Translations under genes and position numbers: made by a program | The notes under the pieces: model-generated | What the model saw: only the letters and a program-made list of their open reading frames with translations | Told to the model about the DNA's origin: nothing | Databases searched by the model: none | Shown: positions 16,927 through 25,071 of the stretch, piece after piece | Position numbering within the stretch: the stretch's first letter is position 1 | Layout: each line of letters starts with the position of its first letter | From: JBMOGA01 sp049318625 | GTDB lineage: Bacteria > Pseudomonadota > Alphaproteobacteria > Rhizobiales > Hyphomicrobiaceae | DNA: 64,000 bases | Assembly: GCA_049318625.1 (NCBI GenBank) | Contig: JBMOGA010000011.1 | Span: 1-64,000 of the forward strand | Direction: 5' to 3'

Positions 16927-18096
16927 TTACAGCGGTAGCCCGACGTAACTTTCGGCGAGCGCCGTCGCCGCCGCCCGCGACGTCGTCACATACGCGAGTT
17001 CGGCCAGCTGCATGCGCGCTTCGAACGAGTTTTCTGGATGCAGCGTGTGCAGCAGCGACGTCATCCACCACGAGAATCGCTCGGCCTGCCAAATGCGGGC
17101 CAGCGCCCGCGGCGAATAGGCCGCCAGCGCGGCCTCTGCGCCGGTCCGCTGATGCGTGACGATGGCCTCGGACAGATAATGGACATCCGACGCCGCGAGG
17201 TTGAGCCCTTTGGCGCCCGTGGGTGGCACGATATGGGCCGCATCGCCGGCCAGGAACAGCCGCCCGTGGCGCATCGGCTCGGCCACGAAGCTGCGCAGCG
17301 GCGCCACACTCTTTTCGATCGATGGGCCGGTCACCATGCGGGTCGCGACGTCGGCGCCGAGCCGCCGGCCGAGTTCGTCCCAGATCCGGTCGTCGGACCA
17401 CTCGGCGATATCCTCGTCGATCCGGCACTGGATGTAATAGCGGCTGCGCGTCGGCGAGCGCATCGACGCCAGCGCGAACCCGCGCGGGTGGTGGGCATAG
17501 ATCAGCTCGGGCGAAACCGGTGGTACGTCGGCCAGAATGCCGAGCCAGCCGAAGGGATAGACGCGCTCGTAGGTCGCCAGGACGCCGGCTGGGATCATCG
17601 ACCGGCTCGGCCCATGGAACCCGTCGCACCCGGCGATGTAGTCCGCGGTCAGGCGGACGTCGCGGCCGTCGTGCCGGAAGGTGAGGGAGGGGCGCGTGCC
17701 CTCGATGTCGTGAATGGCGACGTTGCCCGCATCGAACAGCAGCGGCAGGCCGGCGGCGAGGCGCGCGTCGATCAGATCCTTCGTCACCTCGGTCTGCCCG
17801 TACACGACCACGGTCTGGCCGGTGAGCGCCCGGAAGTCGATCCGCCGGCGCTCGCCGTCGAAGGCGAGCTCGATGCCGTCGTGAACCAGGCCCTCCCGCT
17901 TCAAGCGCTCGCCGACGCCCACCTGTTCGATGAGGCCGACGGTGCCCCGCTCGAGCACGCCGGCGCGGATGCGCCCCTCGACATAGGCCCGGCTGCGCTT
18001 CTCGACGATGACGGCATCGAGGCCCGCCCGGTGCAGCAGGTGCCCGAGCAGCAGTCCGGCGGGGCCGGAGCCGATGATGGCGACGGTGGTGCGCAT
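16927..18096 (-). CDS. pobA: 4-hydroxybenzoate 3-monooxygenase
   Basis: 389 residues, the normal PobA length. FAD-dependent aromatic hydroxylase motifs are GSGPAGLLLGHLL (dinucleotide fold, about residue 8), IRAGVLERGTVGLIEQVG, the YVEGRIRAG pocket and FLAGDAAHIVPPTGAKGLNLAASD (second FAD motif, about 280-303). It turns 4-hydroxybenzoate into protocatechuate using NADPH and O2. Placed between a TRAP binding-protein gene and pcaB, all on the minus strand, suggesting one aromatic-acid unit. No pobR-type regulator is adjacent. Confidence 0.94.
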   Translation of the reverse strand: MRTTVAIIGSGPAGLLLGHLLHRAGLDAVIVEKRSRAYVEGRIRAGVLERGTVGLIEQVGVGERLKREGLVHDGIELAFDGERRRIDFRALTGQTVVVYGQTEVTKDLIDARLAAGLPLLFDAGNVAIHDIEGTRPSLTFRHDGRDVRLTADYIAGCDGFHGPSRSMIPAGVLATYERVYPFGWLGILADVPPVSPELIYAHHPRGFALASMRSPTRSRYYIQCRIDEDIAEWSDDRIWDELGRRLGADVATRMVTGPSIEKSVAPLRSFVAEPMRHGRLFLAGDAAHIVPPTGAKGLNLAASDVHYLSEAIVTHQRTGAEAALAAYSPRALARIWQAERFSWWMTSLLHTLHPENSFEARMQLAELAYVTTSRAAATALAESYVGLPL

Positions 18097-18270
18097 TACG
18101 ACCTCATGCGCAATCAGAACAGCAGCAGAACGGGCCCGAACGCAAGGCCTCTACGGCAACCGGCCGAACGGCTGGAAGCCGCGCCAAAAAGGCGGGAGGT
18201 TGAGCCGGCCGCCGGACCCGGCCGGCCTGAGGGCCGGACGGGACCACGGCGATACGCTCCGGCCAACGGA

Positions 18271-19320
18271 TCAGGCGCGCGCGTGCTTGGCGAGCAGGCT
18301 CCGCGCCGCCTCGAGCAGCTTGTCGCCGTCGAGGTTCTTCTCCTTCGCGGACTTGAGCCAAGCCTCGGTGACCGGCTTGGTCGCATCCATCCAACGCTTC
18401 TTCTCGTCCTCGGTAATCGTCGTGATGACGTTGCCGCGCTTGGCCACCATCTCGGCGACCGGCACGCCCATTTCGTCCCACACCGTGCCGGCCATCGTTG
18501 CCGCCGCGAGGCCCGAGTTGTCGTCGATGACTTTGCGCAGATCTGCCGGCAGCCCCTCGTAGCGGGCCTTGTTCATCGCCAGGAAGAACGTCGCCGTGTA
18601 CAGCGTCGGCGAGCCCGGGATCTCGGTGTGATACTTGACCAGTTCGTGCACCTTGATCGCCGGCACGACCTCCCACGGCACCACGCAGCCGTCGATCACG
18701 CGCTGGGCGAGGCTCTCCGGCACCTGCGGGATCGGCATGCCGATGGCGGTGGCGCCGAGCGCCTTCAGGGCTTCGCCGGCGAGCCGCGTCGGGAACCGCA
18801 GCTTGAGGCCCTTCAGATCTTCCATCGTCTTGATCTGCTTGTTCGCATGGATCAGGCCGCGATCGTGCGCCCAGAAGCACAGCAGCTTGACGTCCTTGGT
18901 CTCGGCCGCGAGGTGGGCCGCCGCGAACTCGGCACACGCCTTGGAGTTCACCGTCGACCTCGAATCGGCCGTGAACGGCAGCTCGAACACTTCGGTCGAC
19001 GGGAACCGGCCCGGTGTGTTGCCGGGCAGCGTCCAGATGATGTCGACCACGCCGTCGCGGGCCTGATCGTAGAGCTGCGGCGGGGTGCCGCCGAGTTGCA
19101 TCGAGGGGAAGATGTCGATCTTGATCCGCCCCTTGGAGTCGGCGGCGAGCTTGTTCGCCCACGGCTCCAGAAACCGCTTGTGCGGATTCGAAACGGGCGG
19201 GAGGAAATGGTGCAGCTTGAGCGTCACCTCGGGAGTCTGCGCCGACGCCCGCGTGATGATGGCCGGGGTGGCGAGCGCGGCCCCCGATGCCGCAAGGAAC
19301 GAGCGACGAGAAATGGTCAT
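18271..19320 (-). CDS. TRAP transporter substrate-binding protein (DctP family)
   Basis: 349 residues with an RR-containing export signal (MTISRRSFLAASGAALATPAI). The DctP/TRAP fold follows, with LKLHHFLPPVSNPHKRFLEP, FELPFTAD and EALKALGATAIGMPIPQVPESL (read in parts). It would bind an organic acid in the periplasm and hand it to a DctQM membrane pair, which is not in the window. Start ATG 19320 has GGGAGG upstream. Because pobA and pcaB follow on the same strand (gap 174 bases), an aromatic or hydroxybenzoate-like ligand is plausible, which is inference. Confidence 0.88.
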   Translation of the reverse strand: MTISRRSFLAASGAALATPAIITRASAQTPEVTLKLHHFLPPVSNPHKRFLEPWANKLAADSKGRIKIDIFPSMQLGGTPPQLYDQARDGVVDIIWTLPGNTPGRFPSTEVFELPFTADSRSTVNSKACAEFAAAHLAAETKDVKLLCFWAHDRGLIHANKQIKTMEDLKGLKLRFPTRLAGEALKALGATAIGMPIPQVPESLAQRVIDGCVVPWEVVPAIKVHELVKYHTEIPGSPTLYTATFFLAMNKARYEGLPADLRKVIDDNSGLAAATMAGTVWDEMGVPVAEMVAKRGNVITTITEDEKKRWMDATKPVTEAWLKSAKEKNLDGDKLLEAARSLLAKHARA

Positions 19321-19695
19321 GGCATAGCCTCCCAGCCAAATCCGCCCATTCAACGGGCGTGTTGGGCTTTGTTTACCATGGGGTCCGCTGCCTCCAAAGA
19401 TGTTTTCAACACCCCCTGAAGAGGCGCCGGAGGCCGATGGAACGTGGGTTCTGGGGTGGGGCTCGCCGACGCCGGGCCGAACCACTGCATCGCAATATGC
19501 AATCTTTAGCAGAGATTTTTACAGCAAATTGCGACGTTCGCCCGGCCTGCTGGCAATCTTGCGCTAGGCAATCGAACAACTGTTGCCGGACAGGGAATTT
19601 GAGCCGTGCCATATCGTTTATACATGGAGCGCTGACGATCAGCGCCAAGAGCGGTGCATGAAGGCGCCGCCGATCTGCAACTTGGAGTCTAGGCC
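19321..19695. other. divergent intergenic region, A+T-richer than its surroundings
   Basis: 375 bases separate dctP (minus) from the zinc-ribbon-like gene (plus). The part 19490-19625 is clearly A+T-richer than flanking DNA and should contain promoters in both directions. A TATACA-like -10 lies near 19615 on the plus strand, but the spacing to TTGAGC is too short to call. No repeat or RNA was recognised. Confidence 0.4.
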
Positions 19696-20082
19696 ATGTC
19701 GCTTGAGTCGATGCCCACGATTGAGGTCCGCCCGTCCCCCCGACTCGTTGTATTGAACGGTGGTAAGTTGGACGAGCCAGCGTCGGGTGCTGGCGGCGAA
19801 ACGCAGAATGACCAAGGGAATTTGCCCGTGAGATCGGCGGCAACCGTGATGCGGCTCGGCGACGTGCTCCGGTCCGGGGCGTGTCTGCGTGTCGGCTGCG
19901 GCACGTGTGGCCAAATCGAAGAGGTGAGCCCCCAGTCCGTACGGGCCCCTGCCGAGTTGCCGCTGGCGGAAGTCCGCCGGATGTTCTCGTGCTCGGCCTG
20001 CAACGGTCGCTGGGTGGATGTGCAGGTTGCCGCGGCCCAGGGCTCGCAGCGTATCCGCGCCGGTCGCGCCAAGCTGCGCTGA
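19696..20082 (+). CDS. small protein with two CxxC pairs (zinc-ribbon-like)
   Basis: 128 residues. The first 50 are probably disordered. The rest carries VGCGTCGQ (Cys68 and Cys71) and FSCSACNGRW (Cys99 and Cys102), spaced like a zinc ribbon, with another Cys at 63. The ending is basic (QRIRAGRAKLR), which suggests nucleic-acid or protein binding. No named family recognised. It ends eight bases from the convergent end of the trypsin-fold gene. Start ATG 19696 has GGAG about ten bases upstream. Confidence 0.65.
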   Translation: MSLESMPTIEVRPSPRLVVLNGGKLDEPASGAGGETQNDQGNLPVRSAATVMRLGDVLRSGACLRVGCGTCGQIEEVSPQSVRAPAELPLAEVRRMFSCSACNGRWVDVQVAAAQGSQRIRAGRAKLR

Positions 20083-20089
20083 TCTGTGT

Positions 20090-21025
20090 TCAATGCAACG
20101 TCGGTTGTTTCAGGAACATGCGCCGGTCGCCGGACTGCACCACCAAATCCACGACCTTGCCGTTGCGCTCGATCACGAGGGGCACGTCCACGCCGGCAGT
20201 GCCGAGCCGCCACACGGCCTCGTAGAAGCCGCTGAGGTCGCGCACATTGGTGCGGCCAACGGCGACGATGATATCGCCCCGCCTGACGCCCGCGCTGCTG
20301 GCCGGCCCTTGCCGCACCACACTGCCGACCGCTAGTCGTTCGTCGACCTGATGGGCGTAGACGCCGAGCCAGGGCCGCGCCGGCGCCTGGGTCCGCCCAA
20401 ATCGCAACAACTCATCCTGCACCGGGACCAGCAGATCGATCGGCACGGACATGTTGAGTTCGGTCGTCTCGCCGGCGACCACGGCCCCCGGAATGTGTAG
20501 CGATCCGATTCCGATCAGCCGCCCGTCGGGGCTGAGCAGGGCCGCGCCGCCCCATTGCCCATGGGCCGGGGCTGTGATCAGCGCCTCCTCCAGACGGTAT
20601 TCCCAGTAGCCGGTGAACTCCTGCTTCGCGAGCAAGCGGGCCGACACCATCGTGCCGTCGCCACTCGCCATTACGACCGAGCCGCCGAGGCGCACCTGTT
20701 TGGCGCTGCCGATCGGCACGAAGCTGTGCACGGCCCTCTCGAGAATGCGCACCAACGCGAGGCCGCTCGTCTGATCGATGCCGACCACATCGCCGGCGGC
20801 CACATGCCCGTCGGGGAAACTGATCCAAACCCGCTCGGCCTCGGTGACCAGATAGCCGATGGTGACGAGCAGCCCGTCGTCGCGGATGACGACGCCGCTG
20901 CCGAGCCGCTCGGTGCCGAGCACATCGGCCGTCAAAGCGTCACCCGGAACGAAGGTATGCACCCCGACGACCGACGCCAGGGCCCGCTCGAGCGCCTTGT
21001 CTCTGTTGCCTTGGGGCTCGTTCAT
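20090..21025 (-). CDS. S1C/HtrA-like trypsin-fold plus PDZ protein with lost catalytic triad
   Basis: 311 residues, no signal peptide, so cytoplasmic. Residues 12-205 align by eye with HtrA/DegP protease domains (LGSGVVIRDDG, SFPDG, GRLIGIGS), and 215-305 are a PDZ domain (RPWLGVYAHQ, VRRGDIIVAVGRTNVRD). The catalytic positions are changed. The His position in VTIGYLVTEA is Tyr58, the Asp position in TSGLALVRI is Gly88, and the nucleophile in GQWGGAA is Trp158. It therefore should not be a protease and may act as a binding scaffold. Start ATG 21025 is preferred to TTG 21061. Confidence 0.8.
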   Translation of the reverse strand: MNEPQGNRDKALERALASVVGVHTFVPGDALTADVLGTERLGSGVVIRDDGLLVTIGYLVTEAERVWISFPDGHVAAGDVVGIDQTSGLALVRILERAVHSFVPIGSAKQVRLGGSVVMASGDGTMVSARLLAKQEFTGYWEYRLEEALITAPAHGQWGGAALLSPDGRLIGIGSLHIPGAVVAGETTELNMSVPIDLLVPVQDELLRFGRTQAPARPWLGVYAHQVDERLAVGSVVRQGPASSAGVRRGDIIVAVGRTNVRDLSGFYEAVWRLGTAGVDVPLVIERNGKVVDLVVQSGDRRMFLKQPTLH

Positions 21026-21151
21026 CACCGGCCTCTCAGAAGAGAAGGCCGAAGCGTACAATGATCGTGGGGCCCTGAGTAGGGCATGACCACACCCAGC
21101 CCTTGTCGGCCTCGCCGCACGGCGGGATCACGGTGTGTGGTCGCCGGCCGA

Positions 21152-21355
21152 TCAGGCCGGGACGCGCGGCGCCTGGCGCGGCGAAAACCAGTCCCGCCAC
21201 CAGTTGGCATCGAGCGGTTTCAGCTCGGAGGTGGCTGGCCGGGGCAGCGCCAGCGGCGTCGGGGCGGGCGCCTCGGACGGCAGACCGTCCAGTGGCTCCC
21301 CTGCCATGGCGTAACCGGCGGCACGTGCAGCTGTGGTCAAGGTGTCCAGCGTCAT
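21152..21355 (-). CDS. possible small protein, Pro/Trp-rich C-terminus
   Basis: 67 residues. The N-terminal 25 are mixed helical, followed by a Pro/Ala-rich linker and an ending with three Trp (NWWRDWFSPRQ). There is no clear ribosome-binding site before ATG 21355 and no recognised family. The codon pattern is compatible with coding. It sits alone upstream of the HtrA-like gene on the same strand. It could be chance. Confidence 0.35.
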   Translation of the reverse strand: MTLDTLTTAARAAGYAMAGEPLDGLPSEAPAPTPLALPRPATSELKPLDANWWRDWFSPRQAPRVPA

Positions 21356-21693
21356 GAAGTGAACCCCACCGGCCTCGTCGCGCTGGCATCCGGGTGATGC
21401 AAAACCTTCCTCCGGACCGCGCCATTAGTCATGATGATGATACACAGAATCACCCTGTCAAGTTTTATTTTCCGTTAAGACGGAAGCAGATTGTGATGTG
21501 CGGCGTACCATGCACGATACTGCACTGCGGAAAATTTTGACTTTAGCCTCAGTGCGTTACGGTGGACCAATGAGCGCCCCCCTACTTCGGGAGGCTTGCG
21601 CTCGGGTCCGGGCGGGAGGAGCATAATCCTTGCCGTGACCTCCTCCGGGCGCGGGGCGCGGCTCCCGTGTGCGCCCGTGCGCAGGAGGATGCC
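21356..21693. other. intergenic region upstream of the EF-G-like gene
   Basis: 338 bases. The stretch 21430-21560 is unusually A+T-rich (for example AAGTTTTATTTTCCGTTAAG) and probably holds the promoter of the EF-G-like gene. No RNA fold or operator was recognised. Confidence 0.4.
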
Positions 21694-23757
21694 ATGGGTC
21701 AGTCGAATGGCTCGGGAACTGCAGGCGGCCGGGCTCATGGAGCCCGGTGCATCGCAATCGTCGGCCCCTTTCTTGCCGGCAAGACGACCCTCCTCGAAGC
21801 GATACTGACGCGTGCCGGAGTGATCGGGCGGGCTGGGCGTGTCGCCGATGGCAATACCGTTGGCGACGCCAGCGACGAGGCCCGCGCCCACGGCATGAGC
21901 GTGGAGCTGACCGTGGCCGAGGCCGAATATCTCGGCGAAAGGTTCGTCTTCGTCGACTGCCCAGGCTCCATCGAGTTCAAGCATGCCGGCAACGCGGCGC
22001 TGGCCATGGCCGACATGGCCATCGTGGTCTGCGAGCCGGACGCCAAGCGTGTCCCGGCGCTGCAACTGATCCTCCGCGATCTGGAGGACCGTGGCATCCC
22101 CCACATCCTGTTCCTGAACAAGATCGATACCTTCGATACCCGCGTCCGAGATATTCTGCCGATCCTGCAGCCGGCCAGCCGCCGTCCGCTGGTGCTGCGC
22201 CAGATCCCGATCTGGGAGAACGGCATCGTCACCGGCTTCGTCGATCTCGCCCTCGAGCGCTCCTTCGTTTATCGCGAGCACAAGCCCTCCGAGGTGATCG
22301 AGATGCCGGCCGGCGTGCTCGATCGCGAGAAGGAAGCGCGCTTCCACATGCTCGAGCAGCTGGCGGATTACGACGACAAGCTGATGGAGGACCTGTTGTC
22401 CGACATCGAGCCGCCGCGCGATCGCATCTTCGACGATCTTGCCCGCGAACTGCGCGCCGGACTGATCTGCCCCGTGGTGCTCGGGTCGGCCGAGCGAGGC
22501 CACGGCATCCTGCGCCTCCTGAAGATCCTCCGTCACGAGGCGCCCGGCATCGCCGAGACGCGCGCCCGCCTCGGCCTCGCCGATGCCGCCCAGGCCGTCG
22601 CCGTGATCGAGACCCGTCACAGCACGCACGGCGGTAAGCTGTCGATCGTGCGCGCGCTGGCCGGAGACGTGACGGACGGCACCGTACTGACTGGCCCCCA
22701 CGGCGACGACCGGGTGGCCGGCGTATTCTCGCTGGTTGGCACGGCCGCCACCAAACGCGGCGCCGCCCACGCGGGCGATGTGGTGGCGCTCGGCCGCCTC
22801 GAACACGCCGCGACCGGCGACATGCTGGGACCCGACGAGGCGCACGCGGCCTTGCTCGCCGCCGCCGAGACGCCCGCACCGGTCTACGCGGTCGCCATCG
22901 CGCTCGAGGATCGCAAGGACGAGGTCAAGCTCAGCAGCGCCATGCACAAGCTGTGCGAGGAGGATCGCGCCCTCGTCTTCTCGACCGATCCGGTGACCCA
23001 TCAGATGGTGCTCGAAGGGCAGGGCGAGATGCATCTGCGGGTGGCGATCGAGCGGCTGCAGCGCAAGTTCGGCGTCAAAGTCGTCCGCCGCCGCCGCGAG
23101 GTACCCTACAAGGAGACGATCCGCAAGCAGAACAAAGTGCGCGGCCGTCACAAGAAACAATCGGGCGGCCACGGACAGTTCGGCGACGTCGTCGTCGAGA
23201 TCGCCCCCGAGGCGCGCGGCGCTGGGTTCACCTTCTCCGAGGCGATCGTCGGCGGCGCGGTGCCCCGCCAGTTCATCTCGTCGGTGGAAATCGGCGTCAC
23301 GGATGCGCTGAAGCAGGGGCCGCTCGGCTTCCCTGTCGTGGATCTGTCCGTGAAACTCGTCGACGGCAGCTACCACTCGGTCGACAGCTCCGACATGGCC
23401 TTCCGCCAGGCCGGACGGCTGGCGATGAGCGAAGGGCTGCCGGATTGCCAGCCGGTATTGCTGGAGCCGATCCGCCATGTCGAGATCTTCGTGCCGAGCG
23501 AGGCGACGCCGCGGATCAACGCACTCATCGCACAGCGCCGTGGCCAGATCCTGGGGTTCGATGCCCGCGACGGCTGGCTCGGCTGGGATCGTGTGACGGC
23601 GCACATTCCCGAAGCGGAAATGAACGATCTAATCGTCGAGGTGCGCTCGGCCACCCAGGGCGTCGGCACCTACACGTCGCGGTTCGACCATCTTGCCGAG
23701 TTGAGCGGGAAGCTGGCCGATCACGTGCTGGCGCAGCACCGTCAGGCTGCCGAGTAG
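21694..23757 (+). CDS. elongation factor G-like translational GTPase (non-canonical paralogue)
   Basis: 687 residues with EF-G architecture: GTPase domain (about 18-270), beta-barrel domain II, and the EF-G III-V domains (KETIRKQNKVRGRHKKQSGGHGQF, start about residue 478). G1 is GPFLAGKT (24-31), G3 is DCPGS (88-92) and G4 is NKID (142-145). The G2 region reads HGMSVEL instead of the classic RGITI, and the G3 catalytic His is Ser92. It therefore is not the housekeeping factor and may act in ribosome recycling, rescue or protection (inference). GGAGG lies before ATG 21694. No rps or tuf genes are near. Confidence 0.87.
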   Translation: MGQSNGSGTAGGRAHGARCIAIVGPFLAGKTTLLEAILTRAGVIGRAGRVADGNTVGDASDEARAHGMSVELTVAEAEYLGERFVFVDCPGSIEFKHAGNAALAMADMAIVVCEPDAKRVPALQLILRDLEDRGIPHILFLNKIDTFDTRVRDILPILQPASRRPLVLRQIPIWENGIVTGFVDLALERSFVYREHKPSEVIEMPAGVLDREKEARFHMLEQLADYDDKLMEDLLSDIEPPRDRIFDDLARELRAGLICPVVLGSAERGHGILRLLKILRHEAPGIAETRARLGLADAAQAVAVIETRHSTHGGKLSIVRALAGDVTDGTVLTGPHGDDRVAGVFSLVGTAATKRGAAHAGDVVALGRLEHAATGDMLGPDEAHAALLAAAETPAPVYAVAIALEDRKDEVKLSSAMHKLCEEDRALVFSTDPVTHQMVLEGQGEMHLRVAIERLQRKFGVKVVRRRREVPYKETIRKQNKVRGRHKKQSGGHGQFGDVVVEIAPEARGAGFTFSEAIVGGAVPRQFISSVEIGVTDALKQGPLGFPVVDLSVKLVDGSYHSVDSSDMAFRQAGRLAMSEGLPDCQPVLLEPIRHVEIFVPSEATPRINALIAQRRGQILGFDARDGWLGWDRVTAHIPEAEMNDLIVEVRSATQGVGTYTSRFDHLAELSGKLADHVLAQHRQAAE

Positions 23758-23807
23758 CGGCGCCGAGGCGGTCGGGGCTCGGCCCCGGCCGCCGCCTGGT
23801 CACGCCG

Positions 23808-24440
23808 TCAATTCGTCAGCAGTTTCTTGCCGCCCGCCTCGCTGCCCCACAGTGCCTCGAGCCGGGAGTCGCGCCCGCAGCCGACACGGTAGGTGACGTA
23901 ACGCAGCGGGTTCTTGTTGTAGTAATCCTGGTGGTAATCCTCGGCCGCCGTGAACTTGCTGGCGTCGGTGATCGGCACCACGATCGGTTTGCTGAACCGC
24001 TTCGACGCCGTCAGCGCCGCCTTGCTCGCCTCGGCAACGGTGCGCTGCTCGGCGGTCGTCACGAAGATCTCCGGGCGGTAATGGTCGCCGCGGTCGCAGA
24101 ACTGGCCGTCCTTGTCCAGAACGTCCACGGTGCGCCAATAATAGTCGACGAGCTTCTGGAAGCTGACCTTGGTCTTGTCGTAGACGACCTCGACGCCCTC
24201 CGTGTGACCGGTGGTGCCGCTCGACACGGATTTGTAGGTCGGGTTCTCGGTCTTGCCGCCGATGTAGCCGGAGATCGTCGAAACGACGCCCGGAACCTTG
24301 TCGAAGTCCGATTCGGTGCACCAGAAGCATCCGCCAGCGAAAATCACCCGCTCGAGGCTCGGGTTGCGCTGGGCCTCGGCACCACTGGCGGCGAGGCAGG
24401 CGAGCAGCGCCAAGGCTGCGCAGAGGAGGGAACGTCGCAT
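23808..24440 (-). CDS. msrA: exported peptide-methionine (S)-S-oxide reductase
   Basis: 210 residues: Sec signal (MRRSLLCAALALLACLAASGAEA) then the MsrA domain with catalytic GGCFWCTESDF (Cys about residue 39). Family blocks GYIGGKTENPTYKSV and EDYHQDYYNKNP also match. It repairs methionine-S-sulfoxide in proteins, here probably in the periplasm. It lies 20 bases downstream of msrB on the same strand, so the two should be one operon. The second Cys near the C-terminus (VGCGRDSR) could resolve the catalytic disulphide. Confidence 0.95.
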   Translation of the reverse strand: MRRSLLCAALALLACLAASGAEAQRNPSLERVIFAGGCFWCTESDFDKVPGVVSTISGYIGGKTENPTYKSVSSGTTGHTEGVEVVYDKTKVSFQKLVDYYWRTVDVLDKDGQFCDRGDHYRPEIFVTTAEQRTVAEASKAALTASKRFSKPIVVPITDASKFTAAEDYHQDYYNKNPLRYVTYRVGCGRDSRLEALWGSEAGGKKLLTN

Positions 24441-24460
24441 GGCTGAGTGGCTCGCTCGAT

Positions 24461-24958
24461 CTAGGAGGACGACTTGGCGCGCGGCACGAACTTCATCGCG
24501 ACGCCGTTCATGCAGTAGCGCAGTCCCGTCGGCTTGGGCCCGTCCTCGAACACGTGGCCGAGGTGGCCGCCGCAGCGCCGGCAGTGGACCTCGGTGCGCG
24601 GCACGAACAGGCTCCAGTCGGACTTGGTGCCGATCGCGTTCTCGAGCGGCCGCCAGAAGCTCGGCCAGCCGGTCTTGCTGTCGTACTTGGTATCCGACGA
24701 GTACAGCGGCAGGTCGCACCCGGCGCAATTGTAGAAGCCCGGATCGTAGGTCTTGTCGAGCGGGCTCGAAAACGGCGGCTCCGTGCCGTGCTTGCGCAAC
24801 ACGTTGTACTGCGCCGGTGACAGCAGCTTGCGCCACTCCTCGTCTGTCTTGGTGATTTCGAACTTGCCCGGGGTCCCGCTGGCGCTGGCCCGTCCGGCGG
24901 CCAGCAGCGCCAGCCCGCTGACGAGCCCCAGTCCGGTGAATGTGCGGCGGTCGAGCAT
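24461..24958 (-). CDS. msrB: exported peptide-methionine (R)-S-oxide reductase
   Basis: 165 residues. The N-terminus (MLDRRTFTGLGLVSGLALLAAGRASA) looks like a Tat or Sec export signal. The MsrB domain has zinc pairs CAGC and CRRC, the block GWPSFWRPL, GHVFEDGP and the catalytic Cys in LRYCMNGVAM. It reduces methionine-R-sulfoxide, complementing msrA, which follows. Start ATG 24958 directly begins the signal; the frame is open upstream to 25273 but overlaps sfsA. Confidence 0.95.
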   Translation of the reverse strand: MLDRRTFTGLGLVSGLALLAAGRASASGTPGKFEITKTDEEWRKLLSPAQYNVLRKHGTEPPFSSPLDKTYDPGFYNCAGCDLPLYSSDTKYDSKTGWPSFWRPLENAIGTKSDWSLFVPRTEVHCRRCGGHLGHVFEDGPKPTGLRYCMNGVAMKFVPRAKSSS

Positions 24959-25071
24959 CTCGGTTCTCCCACGATCGGCGGTGCGGCTTGATGTGGCAGA
25001 ATAATCTGTGACGCGATGGCCGCCGTCCAGCCACGTTCCTTCACAGTCTCGTGTGGCGCCGCCGGCGCCCG

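Noticed and set aside
17038..19419. Open frame of about 790 codons on the plus strand
   Set aside because: It runs antisense across pobA and dctP, whose products have clear motifs. Its own translation is Arg/Gly/His-rich with no recognisable domain. It is a by-product of high G+C.
21475..23604. Open frame of about 710 codons on the minus strand
   Set aside because: Antisense to the EF-G-like gene, with His/Asp/Arg-rich low-complexity translation.
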